Positions 43,920 to 52,178 of a DNA stretch of 64,000 nucleotides are shown piece by piece. The stretch is from assembly GCA_900471605.1 (NCBI GenBank), contig UCEY01000004.1, positions 142,436 to 206,435 of the forward strand. The letters are read 5' to 3'. Positions within the stretch are counted from its first letter, which is position 1. Every line of letters starts with the position of its first letter. The notes under the pieces are model-generated. The model saw only the letters and a list, made by a program, of their open reading frames with translations. It was not told where the DNA came from and made no database searches. Origin of the DNA: Hyphomicrobiales bacterium (GTDB taxonomy: Bacteria > Pseudomonadota > Alphaproteobacteria > Rhizobiales > Rhizobiaceae). The position numbers were made by a program, and so were the translations under genes.

Positions 43920-45173
43920 TTATTTCGGTGCGCTGTTTACGAAAGCCGGAAAGGCGATCTTGTTCTTGGCGATATCGGACGGCCATACGGCGACCTGCTT
44001 GCCATCTTGCCACTGGATGGCGACGCCGGTGACGAAGTCCTTGCCGAACTTCATGTCATGGGTCAGCGGGTCATTAGGTCCCTGGAAAACGATCCGGCCA
44101 CTCGCACCGACGAAATCGGCTTTTTCGAGTTCCGTGACGATGGCGTCAGCATCGGTCTTGCCGGCCTTTTCGATGGCGTTTTTCAAGAGATAGATTGCAT
44201 CGTAAGTGGCATAGGAGTGGGCAGCCGGCGTGGTGCTGAAGCGCTTTAGATAGGCCTCGCCGAACGGCACAGTCTTGGGCGTCAGTGCGGAGTCCTGGGA
44301 GGCAGCCGTAAAGGTCACCAAGCCTTGGGTCGCTCCGCTGGTCTCCTTCCAGAACGAGCTTGCGCCCGCCTGTGCGTTATAGCCCATCAGCAGCATCGGC
44401 ACCTGCTGGTTTGCCCACTGGACCACGGGCTTGTTGCCGATGATGCCGACGCCGGTGACGATCACGTCCGCCTTCATCGCCTCAATCTTCTGGAAGATCG
44501 GCGTGAAGTCGCTGGTGTCGGTTGCAACCTTGATGGTCTCGGCGACGTCAAGGCCATGCTGAGGAAGGCAGGTTTTCAGAGCTTCATCATAGCTCTTGGT
44601 CCACGCGGCATCTTCCGTCATCAGGACGGCGCGCTTGTATTTGAGCTGCTTGACGGCAAGATCGCTCACCGACTGGCAAACGCCGTCCGCGGTGGAGCTA
44701 GCCGGCAAAATGGTCCGGAACACATATTTGTAGGCGGGGTAATTGTCATGGACGAGCTTGCCGACCTGATCGGCGCCCGCGCCGGTGACGATGTAGGGCA
44801 CTTTCAGGCGAGCGGCCCAGGGCGTCAGCGTGATCGCGATCTCGCTGAGGAAGGTCCCGACCATCGCGCTGACCTGGTCCTGACGGACGGCGCGCTGGAA
44901 GGCGAGCGTCGCATCGCTGGCGGAGCCCTGGTCGTCGTACTGGATCAGTTCGATCTTGCGGCCTTTGACGCCGCCGGCGCTGTTGATTTCCTCGACCGCC
45001 TGCGTCGCGCCATTGAGAATTGCGGCGCCGTTGATCTGGGCGAATTTCGCCATGACCCCGATGCGGATCGGCCCGTCGTCCGCCGCGCTCGCCTGAACGG
45101 ACATGGCTGCGGCGATGAAGCCGCCAAGCGCGAGTTTCGATAGGGCTTTCAGGCCTGAATGGACTTTTGTCAT
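43920..45173 (-). CDS. ABC transporter periplasmic substrate-binding protein (LivJ/type I fold), copy B
   Basis: This 417-residue receptor is collinear with copy A, one residue longer at the C-terminus (VNSAPK). The signal peptide (MTKVHSGLKALSKLALGGFI) and mature start are nearly unchanged. Differences are scattered (NGAGGVNG in A, NSAGGVKG here) and I saw none in the glycine-rich ligand-pocket segments such as TGAGADQVGKLVHDNYPAYK. The 75 codons open upstream of 45173 are a frame extension without a ribosome site; GGAGGATAGC precedes the chosen ATG. Confidence 0.95.
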   Translation of the reverse strand: MTKVHSGLKALSKLALGGFIAAAMSVQASAADDGPIRIGVMAKFAQINGAAILNGATQAVEEINSAGGVKGRKIELIQYDDQGSASDATLAFQRAVRQDQVSAMVGTFLSEIAITLTPWAARLKVPYIVTGAGADQVGKLVHDNYPAYKYVFRTILPASSTADGVCQSVSDLAVKQLKYKRAVLMTEDAAWTKSYDEALKTCLPQHGLDVAETIKVATDTSDFTPIFQKIEAMKADVIVTGVGIIGNKPVVQWANQQVPMLLMGYNAQAGASSFWKETSGATQGLVTFTAASQDSALTPKTVPFGEAYLKRFSTTPAAHSYATYDAIYLLKNAIEKAGKTDADAIVTELEKADFVGASGRIVFQGPNDPLTHDMKFGKDFVTGVAIQWQDGKQVAVWPSDIAKNKIAFPAFVNSAPK

Positions 45174-45191
45174 GCTATCCTCCCTGGGTGT

Positions 45192-45204
45192 GAGACCTTG
45201 TCTC
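45192..45204. promoter_or_regulatory. Short inverted repeat upstream of binding-protein gene, copy B
   Basis: The same 13 bases GAGAC-CTT-GTCTC as in copy A (11161-11173), at the same distance from the start codon, although the flanking spacer has changed. Confidence 0.45.
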
Positions 45205-45301
45205 GGATAAAGGAACCGATTTTCGGCGCGCGGCCATTTCGTCTGCGCATCCGTTTTCGCGGGCAGTTCTCCTCCCGCCCGCAGCTGAAAATTCAGATAT
45301 T

Positions 45302-45730
45302 TCAGGCGCCGGTGCTCGGCGTCGGAGAAACGACATTCATTTCGAGCAGCACCTCGTTGGCTGCCTTGAAGGCGTCGAGGCCTGCTGGAATCCCACAATA
45401 GACGGTCGCGTGCAGCAGAACCTCTCGGATTTCCTCGGCGGTCAGGCCGTTATTGACGGCGCCACGCACATGAAGCTTGATTTCGGCGGCGCGGTTGAGC
45501 GCGGTCAGCATGGCAAGGTTGAGCATGCTGCGCGTCTTCAGATCCAGCGTATCGCGTCCCCATGCGTAACCCCAGCACCATTCGGTGGTGATGCGCTGGA
45601 ACGACATCATGAAATCGTTGGCATTGGCGAGAGACTTGTCGACGTATTCGGTTCCCAGCACCTGCCGACGCAGCGAAAGGCCTTTGGAAAACATATCTTC
45701 GATGGTTTCGTCCTGGGGTTTTGTAGACAT
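45302..45730 (-). CDS. Carboxymuconolactone decarboxylase family protein, copy B
   Basis: This 142-residue protein matches copy A in length. Changes cluster at the two ends (MSTKPQ, and VVSPTPSTGA at the end); the entire centre from YVDKSLANANDF to EVLLEM is identical by eye. Such strong central conservation suggests that the function is under strict selection in both copies. Confidence 0.91.
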   Translation of the reverse strand: MSTKPQDETIEDMFSKGLSLRRQVLGTEYVDKSLANANDFMMSFQRITTEWCWGYAWGRDTLDLKTRSMLNLAMLTALNRAAEIKLHVRGAVNNGLTAEEIREVLLHATVYCGIPAGLDAFKAANEVLLEMNVVSPTPSTGA

Positions 45731-45845
45731 GGACAGGTCCTCGTTTCTTGGCTCCTACGGAGCCGCTGCGTAGGTCGGGAACATATTGGGCAAGTCGGTT
45801 GCCTGGAGACGAAGGCGCCAACGTCGCCCCGTCTCCAGCATCCGC

Positions 45846-46601
45846 TCACATCGATTTGACGGAAATTCCGCCATCCACATGCAACACCTCGCCGGTGACA
45901 AAGCTGGCATCCGGGCTGAGAAGAAAGGCGATGCCGGCGGCGATCTCGGCTTCTTCGCCAAGGCGTCCAAGGGGGGTCTGCCTGCGCCGCAGCGCATAGC
46001 CTTCCTCGTTGACGATCGCCCGCGCGCCCGGCGTCGGCACCGCACCCGGTGTCACCGCATTCACCCGAACACCGCGCGGGCCGAGTTCGACGGCGAGTTG
46101 CCGGGTCAGCGATGAGATGGCGCCTTTGACGGCGGTGTAGGACGCCGTGTTGGCCATGCCGAGATCGGCGACCGGCGAGCAGATATTGACGACGGCGGCG
46201 CCGTTTTTCGACCCATGCGCAAGCAGGGCCTGAACACCCCAGAACGCGGCCTTGACGCCGACGGCCAGCATCCTGTCGAGCACGTCTTCCTCGATATCGT
46301 CCACGGGTCCATAGCGGATCCACATCGCATTGTTGACGATGCCGGTCAGCGGGCCGAAGGCGGCTGCCAGCCGCTCGGCTAAGGCCAGAAGCGCGGCGCG
46401 GTCGCTGACATCGGCGGCAAGTCCGAGTGCTTTGCCACCCGCCGCTTCGATTGCCTGCACGGTCGATGCCACGTCCGCTTCGTTTACGTCGACTACACCG
46501 ACCGATGCGCCACGTTTGGCAAGCAGTTCGGCGGTCGCGCGGCCTATGCCCCGCCCGGCTCCGGTGACCAGAACCACGTCGTTCGACAGATGCTCGTTCA
46601 T
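45846..46601 (-). CDS. Short-chain dehydrogenase/reductase 1, copy B
   Basis: This 251-residue SDR equals copy A in length, with the same motifs VTGAGRGIGRATAELLA, NNAM, SYTAVKGA and the C-terminal DGGISVKSM. Most differences lie between residues 45 and 85 (EADVASTVQAIEAAGG here), on the surface side of the Rossmann fold. It is coupled to SDR 2 by a 4-nt overlap. Confidence 0.93.
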   Translation of the reverse strand: MNEHLSNDVVLVTGAGRGIGRATAELLAKRGASVGVVDVNEADVASTVQAIEAAGGKALGLAADVSDRAALLALAERLAAAFGPLTGIVNNAMWIRYGPVDDIEEDVLDRMLAVGVKAAFWGVQALLAHGSKNGAAVVNICSPVADLGMANTASYTAVKGAISSLTRQLAVELGPRGVRVNAVTPGAVPTPGARAIVNEEGYALRRRQTPLGRLGEEAEIAAGIAFLLSPDASFVTGEVLHVDGGISVKSM

Positions 46602-47392
46602 TGTTTTTCCTCCCGGTCCGGTGCTTCGGGCACGCCGCCGTAAAGAGACCAGAGCTGTGCCGCAAGCGTGCCGGAATCGACGGACAGCTCGATGCCGGTT
46701 ATGCCGGAAGCGGCATCCGAAAGCAGGAAGGCAATGGCGTTGGCCACCTCTTCCGGCTTGACCAGCCGTCCGAGTGCCGTCTGACGGATCATCGTTTCCG
46801 GGTTTCGCTCACCGCGCGCGTAACTTGCCTCGACGGCCGGGGTGCGGGTTGGGCCGGGGCATATGGTGTTGACCCGAATGCCGCTGCGTCCCCACGCGAC
46901 CGCGAAGTTCCGGGACATGTTGATGATGCCCGCCTTGGACGGACCGTAAGCCTGCAGCGGAGAGGAATTGAATGCCGTGATCGAGCCGACATTGACGATG
47001 GACCCCTGTCCGCGCTCGAGCATTCCGCGCCCGAACTCGACCATGCTGCGAAACGTACCGGTGAGATTAACCCGCAGAATGTCATCCCATTCCGCCGCAT
47101 CCTGGTGTTCTGGCCGGTGTGGATTCTCCAGATGGGCGGCGACGCAGGCCAGTCCGGCAACCGGCCCGACTTCGGTTTCCACGAAGCGGGCAGCATCGAC
47201 TATGCTTTGCGTATCTCCGATGTCGACGGCATAGCCGACACCGCCGAACTCTTCTGCAACAGATGCGGCCTGCGCCCCATCGAGATCAAGTACCGCCACG
47301 CGCCAACCGTCCTGTGTCAGCTTGCGCACGCACGACTTGCCGATGCCGCCGGCACCTCCGGTCACGACCGCGATTTTCCGAGGATCGTTCAT
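46598..47392 (-). CDS. Short-chain dehydrogenase/reductase 2, copy B
   Basis: This 264-residue SDR has the same unusual CVAAHLENP in place of NNAG and the same AYGPSKAG active-site pair as copy A. Only a few substitutions are visible (SCVRKL for ACVRKL, SVAEEFGG for AVAEEFGG). Encoded 9 nt after the serine hydrolase. Confidence 0.93.
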   Translation of the reverse strand: MNDPRKIAVVTGGAGGIGKSCVRKLTQDGWRVAVLDLDGAQAASVAEEFGGVGYAVDIGDTQSIVDAARFVETEVGPVAGLACVAAHLENPHRPEHQDAAEWDDILRVNLTGTFRSMVEFGRGMLERGQGSIVNVGSITAFNSSPLQAYGPSKAGIINMSRNFAVAWGRSGIRVNTICPGPTRTPAVEASYARGERNPETMIRQTALGRLVKPEEVANAIAFLLSDAASGITGIELSVDSGTLAAQLWSLYGGVPEAPDREEKQ

Positions 47393-47401
47393 GACCTTGC
47401 C

Positions 47402-48586
47402 TCACAAGACGGAATAGACGGCTTCGATGATCCGTCGTGCGCGAGGACCATTGTCCGGGCGCGTGTGCATCTTGTTGCAGGCATAGGAGAAGCCGATTTT
47501 GGCATCAGGATCGCCAAAGCCGATCGCCCCCCCGAAACCATGATGCCCGAAGGCGCGGGGATTGGGTCCCATCCAAACCGATTGCGGCGTGTTGAGAAGA
47601 ATGCCGCGCGCCTGATGGTACGGACGCTGCTGCATCTGCTCGGTCTGGTTATGCTGCTCTGTCGTCATCGCACGGATCGTTTCAGGGCGCATGATCCTCA
47701 CGCCGTCGAGTTCGCCGCCGCGCGCGACCATGCCATAGATCGCCGCTACCGAACGGGCCGTTCCATGGCCGTTGGCGCTGGCGATTTCGGATTGCCGCCA
47801 GCCCGCCGAATTGAGCGTCACATTCATCGGCTCTTTCGGATGCTGAAGAAAACCCTTGGCCAGCAGCGAATCCGGCTCGTTGTCCTTGCGGGCAAACAAC
47901 GTTCCCTCGATGGTCGGCACGAGTTCGGCGCATCGTTGCCTGTCGGCTTCCGTCAGGCCGCCGATACGGTAATCGAGCTTCAGCGGCGCGATCAGTTCGT
48001 CATGGATGAACTGCGGATACCGTTTGCCGGTGATGCGCCGGACAATTTCGCCCAGAATGTTTCCCTGGGTATGGATATGATAGGCGGCAACCGTGCCCGG
48101 CGCCCAGATCGGCGCCTGTTTTTCGAGCGCTTTCACAATCACATCGCAGTCGAAAATCGCGCCGGGAAAAAGTGGATCGAGGACGACCGGCAGACCGGCG
48201 GTATGGTCGAGAACGTGGCGGACCAGCAGGCCTTCCTTGCCATTCTGCGCAAATTCCGGCCAGTACTGGGCAACCGGCGCCTCGGGATCAACCAGACCCA
48301 GGTCGATCAGAATGTTGAAGGCGATGCCTGATATGCCTTTGGCGACCGACATCATGCAGACGATCGTATCGCGTTGCCAGGGCTCGGTCCTGGCTTCGTC
48401 GCGATAGCCGGCCCAGACGTCGATTACCTTTTCGCCGTCGACCAACAGCGCCGCAGCCGAGCCTATTTCTTCCTCTACACGATAGTTCTCAAGGAAGGCG
48501 TTGACGGCCGGCTGGAATTTCGGATCGAATTCACCTGCAAATGTATAGGCAATGTCGCCGATCTTGATCGTTTCGTCTAAAAGCAT
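47402..48586 (-). CDS. Serine hydrolase, class C beta-lactamase/esterase fold, copy B
   Basis: This 394-residue hydrolase equals copy A in length. The S-x-x-K motif CMMSVAKGIS, the AYHIHTQGN Tyr segment and the GHHGFGGAIGFGDPDAKIGF box are all kept. It starts the copy B operon, 28 bp downstream of operator O2. Confidence 0.92.
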   Translation of the reverse strand: MLLDETIKIGDIAYTFAGEFDPKFQPAVNAFLENYRVEEEIGSAAALLVDGEKVIDVWAGYRDEARTEPWQRDTIVCMMSVAKGISGIAFNILIDLGLVDPEAPVAQYWPEFAQNGKEGLLVRHVLDHTAGLPVVLDPLFPGAIFDCDVIVKALEKQAPIWAPGTVAAYHIHTQGNILGEIVRRITGKRYPQFIHDELIAPLKLDYRIGGLTEADRQRCAELVPTIEGTLFARKDNEPDSLLAKGFLQHPKEPMNVTLNSAGWRQSEIASANGHGTARSVAAIYGMVARGGELDGVRIMRPETIRAMTTEQHNQTEQMQQRPYHQARGILLNTPQSVWMGPNPRAFGHHGFGGAIGFGDPDAKIGFSYACNKMHTRPDNGPRARRIIEAVYSVL

Positions 48587-48614
48587 GCTAGGTCCTCCGT
48601 AACCACCGATCTAT

Positions 48615-48639
48615 TTATTGTCAGACAATCTGTCAATAA
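48615..48639. promoter_or_regulatory. GntR operator palindrome O2, copy B
   Basis: Perfect 6-bp arms TTATTG and CAATAA around a 13-nt centre with CAG...CTG symmetry, as in copy A. The core TTGTCAGACAA (48618-48628) is identical to copy A, while the flanking bases differ. It lies 29-53 bp upstream of the serine hydrolase start. Confidence 0.75.
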
Positions 48640-48641
48640 GC

Positions 48642-49472
48642 TCATTTCTTGAGCGTGCGCTTTAGCGGATGGAGGTCTAGCCTAACGACATCGGGGAGAT
48701 CCGCGCTGAGGATGGGCCATCGGAGGCGAACGTCTGGATCGTGCCCAGGGATCAGCAGATCCGCGTCGCCGCCCACTAATTCTTCGCATCGGATAAATCC
48801 TTCCAGCATCTCCCCAACATGATAAACGATGGGAAATGGAGCCCGACGAGTTCGGTTTTCGTTGAAATGAAAGGCATCTGAAGCAAGCAGGACCTTACCG
48901 CGGGCAGTCGCAACGCGAACAACCTGCAAGCCGTCGGAATGTCCGCCCATCCGAAACACCTCGATGCCGGGAAAAATCTCTGCATCACCATCGTGAAAGA
49001 CCATTCGTCCATCGAAGACGATTTTCACCGCCTCCGTCACGTCGCGGCACTCAAACGGCGCCCTCAGGCAGGAGTGGCACATATGACGGCCCGTAGCGAA
49101 ACGCATTTCGCTCTCCTGCAGATGAAATCGCGCTTTAGGAAAGCGGTCGAGATTGCCTGCATGATCGTAATGGAGATGAGTGAGAATGACGTCAGTAATC
49201 GTTTCTGGATCGATACCAGCTTGACGCAGAAGATCGGCCGGATGATGCAGTAGAATGCGGTTTCGCGTCTGCGCGGCCTCCTCTCCGAAGCCGGTATCAA
49301 CCAGTAGGCAGCGCCCCTCGCCGCGAACGGCCCAGACATAGTAATCGAGCGGCATTTCCCCATCATGCAGATCCATGCCGGGGAAAAAGTTTTCACGTCT
49401 GGGCCGATGCAGGTCGGTTGTGGCGTATCGCAGCGCCAGAACTTCATACGCCGGTTGATCACTCATCCTCAT
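48642..49472 (-). CDS. Metallo-beta-lactamase-fold hydrolase, AHL-lactonase-like, copy B
   Basis: This 276-residue hydrolase has the same HLHYDHAGN zinc motif, SDAFHF and IPGHDPDV as copy A. I placed the start at MRMSDQPAYEVL (49472) because it aligns with the copy A start; six more codons are open upstream. The last 10 residues (HPLKRTLKK) have diverged from copy A. It is the more variable of the cluster genes, with differences throughout, so the pair could be drifting in specificity. Confidence 0.92.
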   Translation of the reverse strand: MRMSDQPAYEVLALRYATTDLHRPRRENFFPGMDLHDGEMPLDYYVWAVRGEGRCLLVDTGFGEEAAQTRNRILLHHPADLLRQAGIDPETITDVILTHLHYDHAGNLDRFPKARFHLQESEMRFATGRHMCHSCLRAPFECRDVTEAVKIVFDGRMVFHDGDAEIFPGIEVFRMGGHSDGLQVVRVATARGKVLLASDAFHFNENRTRRAPFPIVYHVGEMLEGFIRCEELVGGDADLLIPGHDPDVRLRWPILSADLPDVVRLDLHPLKRTLKK

Positions 49473-49507
49473 GTCCCGCCTCATCTCCATTTCGAGCTTG
49501 ATTTAGC

Positions 49508-49532
49508 ATACTGTCACCTTGTAAGACAATCT
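49508..49532. promoter_or_regulatory. GntR operator palindrome O3, copy B
   Basis: The core TTGTAAGACAA (49519-49529) lies in the 123-bp gap between the divergent lactonase-like and dehydrogenase genes. The 25-bp element and its left flank are identical to copy A, whereas the remaining promoter sequence differs. Confidence 0.7.
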
Positions 49533-49595
49533 TGACCTCGTGCAGTTAACTCGCGAGATTGTCGGCAGGCCAAGCGATTTTACGGAGGACGGAAC

Positions 49596-50516
49596 GTGAG
49601 CTACGAGAACGACTTCCCACGGGTAGGTTTCATTGGATTGGGCGCCATGGGCGTACCGATGGCGAGGCGAGTGGCCGAGGCCGGTTACCCGTTGATGGTT
49701 TTCGACGCGGATTCCGCTCGCACGGCGCAGGTCGCCGCATCGTTGTCGGCTGAGGCAGCTCAAAACGCGGGGGAACTGGGAAAGACCTGCCAAATCGTTG
49801 TGACGATGCTCCCGACCACCGATGTCGTCAGCGATGTCCTGTTCGGGGACAATGGGCTTGCTGCCGCGCTTGCGCCCGGAAGCATCGTCGTCGACATGAC
49901 CAGCGGCTCTCCAAGCAAAACCCAGGAGATTGCGAAAAAATTGGAACAGTCTTCGATCGCACTTTGCGACGCCCCGGTCTCTGGCGGCGTACCACGTGCC
50001 AAGACGGGCGAATTGGCCATCATGCTTGGCGGCGATGCAGCCACAATCGAGAGGATCCGGCCGCTCGTCTCCTGCATGGGCACCAGCCTCACTGTGGTCG
50101 GCGGCGTCGGTTCCGCGCATGCGATGAAGGCACTCAACAATCTTGTCAGCGCCGGCGGATTCCTGATTGGCATGGAAGCGCTGCTGATCGGCAGCCGGTT
50201 TGGCCTTTCGCCGGAGACCATGGTCGATGTTCTGAACGCCTCGACAGGCATGAACAATTCGACCCAGAAGAAATTTAAGCAGTTCGTGCTTTCGCGTAAA
50301 TTCGATGCCGGTTTCGGGCTGGACCTGATGGTCAAGGATCTCGGCATTGCGCTGGAAGTCGCTTCGCAGACGGATACTACGACGCCGTTCTCCTCGCTTT
50401 GCCTGGAACTATGGAGTGCTGCGAAAAAAACGCTCGGGCCTGGCCAGGATCACACATCTGTTGCTCGATTCCAAGAGTTGATTGCTGGATCTGAACTCGG
50501 GCAAGAACCGCGTTGA
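49596..50516 (+). CDS. 3-hydroxyisobutyrate dehydrogenase family oxidoreductase, copy B
   Basis: This 306-residue dehydrogenase starts at a GTG supported by ACGGAGGACGGAAC. Cofactor motif GFIGLGAMGVPMARRVAEAG, DMTSGSPSKTQ and catalytic region AMKALNNLVSAGGFL match copy A. The last residues (GSELGQEPR) differ from copy A (GSEVNND), which marks the end of the duplicated block. The FAH-family gene of the next module converges on it 46 nt away. Confidence 0.94.
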   Translation: MSYENDFPRVGFIGLGAMGVPMARRVAEAGYPLMVFDADSARTAQVAASLSAEAAQNAGELGKTCQIVVTMLPTTDVVSDVLFGDNGLAAALAPGSIVVDMTSGSPSKTQEIAKKLEQSSIALCDAPVSGGVPRAKTGELAIMLGGDAATIERIRPLVSCMGTSLTVVGGVGSAHAMKALNNLVSAGGFLIGMEALLIGSRFGLSPETMVDVLNASTGMNNSTQKKFKQFVLSRKFDAGFGLDLMVKDLGIALEVASQTDTTTPFSSLCLELWSAAKKTLGPGQDHTSVARFQELIAGSELGQEPR

Positions 50517-50562
50517 GAATGAATTGCCGCTGGTCATTTATCGCGCTGAATGAATCCCACAA

Positions 50563-51408
50563 TCAAACTGCATCCGCGACAAATGTTTGTTTCTGGGTGC
50601 CGACGCCATCGATGCCGAGTTCGACCATGTCGCCGGCCTTCAGGTAACGCGGCGGCTTCATGCCGAGGCCGACGCCCGGAGGAGTACCGGTGGAAATGAC
50701 GTCTCCCGGATGCAGCGACATGAACTGGCTGAGATAGGAAACCAGATACCGGACGCCGTAGACCATCGTCCTGGTCGAACCATTCTGCATCGTCTCGCCA
50801 TTGACCTTGAGCCACATGCCGAGGTTCTGCGGATCGGGAATTTCGTCCTTGGTGACCAGCCAGGGGCCGATCGGACCAAAGGTGTCGCAGGACTTGCCCT
50901 TGGTCCACTGGCCGGAGCGCTCGGCCTGGAAGGCGCGTTCGGACACGTCGTTGGTCAGGCAGTAGCCGGCGACATAATCCATCGCGTCGTCTTCGGAGAC
51001 ATATTTCGCGGTCTTGCCGATCACGACGCCGAGTTCGACTTCCCAATCGGTCTTTTCGGAACCGCGCGGGATAATGACATCGTCATTCGGGCCGACAATG
51101 GCCGAGGTCGCCTTCATGAAGATGATCGGCTCCGACAGAACCGTGGCGCCGGTTTCGGCAGCGTGGTCGGAATAGTTGAGGCCGATGCAGATGAACTTGC
51201 CGGTGCCGGAAACGCAGGCGCCGATCCGGCCGGGAGCGATTTCCGGCAGGCTTTCCGGGTCGATCGCGGCGATCTTCTTCAGGCCTTCCGGCGAAATCGC
51301 GGCACCGCCGATATCGGCGACATGGCCGGAAAGGTCAGGAATCTTGCCCTTGGAATCCAGAATTGCCGGCTTTTCCTGGCCCAGCTCACCAACGCGCATC
51401 AGTTTCAA
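50563..51408 (-). CDS. Fumarylacetoacetate hydrolase family protein (2,4-diketo-3-deoxy-sugar-acid hydrolase-like)
   Basis: This 281-residue C-C bond hydrolase of the FAH family has metal ligands Glu123, Glu125 (DWEVELGVVIG) and Asp154 (LTNDVSER), plus FICIGLNYSDHAAETGATV. This build resembles the 2,4-diketo-3-deoxy-L-fuconate hydrolase group, often mislabelled ureidoglycolate lyase. Together with the SDR and enolase-superfamily enzyme it makes the non-phosphorylated sugar-acid route to pyruvate and a hydroxy acid. The start is the TTG at 51408: AGGAG lies 7 nt before it, whereas the first ATG is 16 nt from that site. Confidence 0.9.
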   Translation of the reverse strand: MKLMRVGELGQEKPAILDSKGKIPDLSGHVADIGGAAISPEGLKKIAAIDPESLPEIAPGRIGACVSGTGKFICIGLNYSDHAAETGATVLSEPIIFMKATSAIVGPNDDVIIPRGSEKTDWEVELGVVIGKTAKYVSEDDAMDYVAGYCLTNDVSERAFQAERSGQWTKGKSCDTFGPIGPWLVTKDEIPDPQNLGMWLKVNGETMQNGSTRTMVYGVRYLVSYLSQFMSLHPGDVISTGTPPGVGLGMKPPRYLKAGDMVELGIDGVGTQKQTFVADAV

Positions 51409-51443
51409 GGTCTGCTCCTTTCAAATTTGTTTCGGAGAACAGG

Positions 51444-52178
51444 TCAGATCGTCCAGCCACCATCAATCGCGAAAGCCTGTCCAGTGGTGTAAGTTGCACC
51501 CGCGATATAGACTGCGAAATCCGCAATCTCCTCGGCCGCTCCTAGTCTGCCCTGGGGCTGGCGCGCAATGAAATTCGCAAGAGCGCTATCATAGTCACCC
51601 GTTGCCTGAAGCCTTTGATGCAGTGACGGACTGTCTACGGTTCCCGGGCAAATCGCATTGCACCGAATCCCCTGCGCTACGTAGTCGGCGGCGATCGACT
51701 TGGTCATGCCGATGACTGCCGCCTTGGTCGTCCCATAGGCGAAGCGGTTCGGGACGCCTTTGATGCTGGAAGCAACCGACGCCATGTTGATGATACAGCC
51801 CGATTTCGCATGGATCATGCCTGGCAGAACCGCGCGGGTGGTGCGTATCATCGCTTTCACGTTCAACTCGAACGCAAAGTCCAAATCACCCTCGGCCATA
51901 TCCAGAACCGAACCACTGTGCACGATGCCAGCGCAATTGAAGAGGATATCTACCCGGCCAATATCGTCGATGGCGGCCGCAACCGCGCCACTATCGAGAA
52001 CATCAAGCATGCTTGCCCGGATACCGGAGATACCGTCCAGTTGCTGAATGAGGTCTGCGTTGATATCGGTCGCATGAACTTTTGCGCCGGCGGACGCGAA
52101 CGCCAGCGCCGTTGCTCGCCCAATTCCCTGCGCTGCGGCGGTAACGAAAACAGTCTTCCCATCAAGTTTTCCGCTCAT
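51444..52178 (-). CDS. Short-chain dehydrogenase (2-keto-3-deoxy-sugar-acid dehydrogenase-like)
   Basis: This 244-residue SDR has VTAAAQGIGRATALAFA, the acidic residue in HATDIN for NAD, NCAGIVHSG, the Ser in INMASVASSIKG and the pair FAYGTTKAAV. It resembles 2-keto-3-deoxy-L-fuconate dehydrogenases (BDH2-like). Its ATG at 52178 overlaps the enolase-superfamily stop by 4 nt, so the extra 28 codons open upstream are not used. It would act between the dehydratase and the FAH-type hydrolase. Confidence 0.91.
   Translation of the reverse strand: MSGKLDGKTVFVTAAAQGIGRATALAFASAGAKVHATDINADLIQQLDGISGIRASMLDVLDSGAVAAAIDDIGRVDILFNCAGIVHSGSVLDMAEGDLDFAFELNVKAMIRTTRAVLPGMIHAKSGCIINMASVASSIKGVPNRFAYGTTKAAVIGMTKSIAADYVAQGIRCNAICPGTVDSPSLHQRLQATGDYDSALANFIARQPQGRLGAAEEIADFAVYIAGATYTTGQAFAIDGGWTI

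Larger units (their letters stand above)
39797..50516. repeat. Duplicated catabolic cluster, copy B
   Basis: This is the second copy of the block at 5675-16496, in the same orientation. All 11 genes are present and open. Spacers between the regulator and ATPase genes and between the binding-protein and livH genes are shorter than in copy A. It begins about 200 bp after an IS481 element and ends at the dehydrogenase stop, where a sugar-acid module starts. Confidence 0.9.

Noticed and set aside
46601..48331. A 576-codon plus-strand frame over SDR 2 and serine hydrolase, copy B
   Set aside because: It lies antisense to well-supported genes, and copy A has no matching long frame, so it is not a conserved gene.
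5618..50516. Idea that the two cluster copies act as the ends of a composite transposon
   Set aside because: Neither copy encodes a transposase or integrase, and no terminal repeats or target duplications were seen at the outer edges. Plain duplication or island gain fits better.
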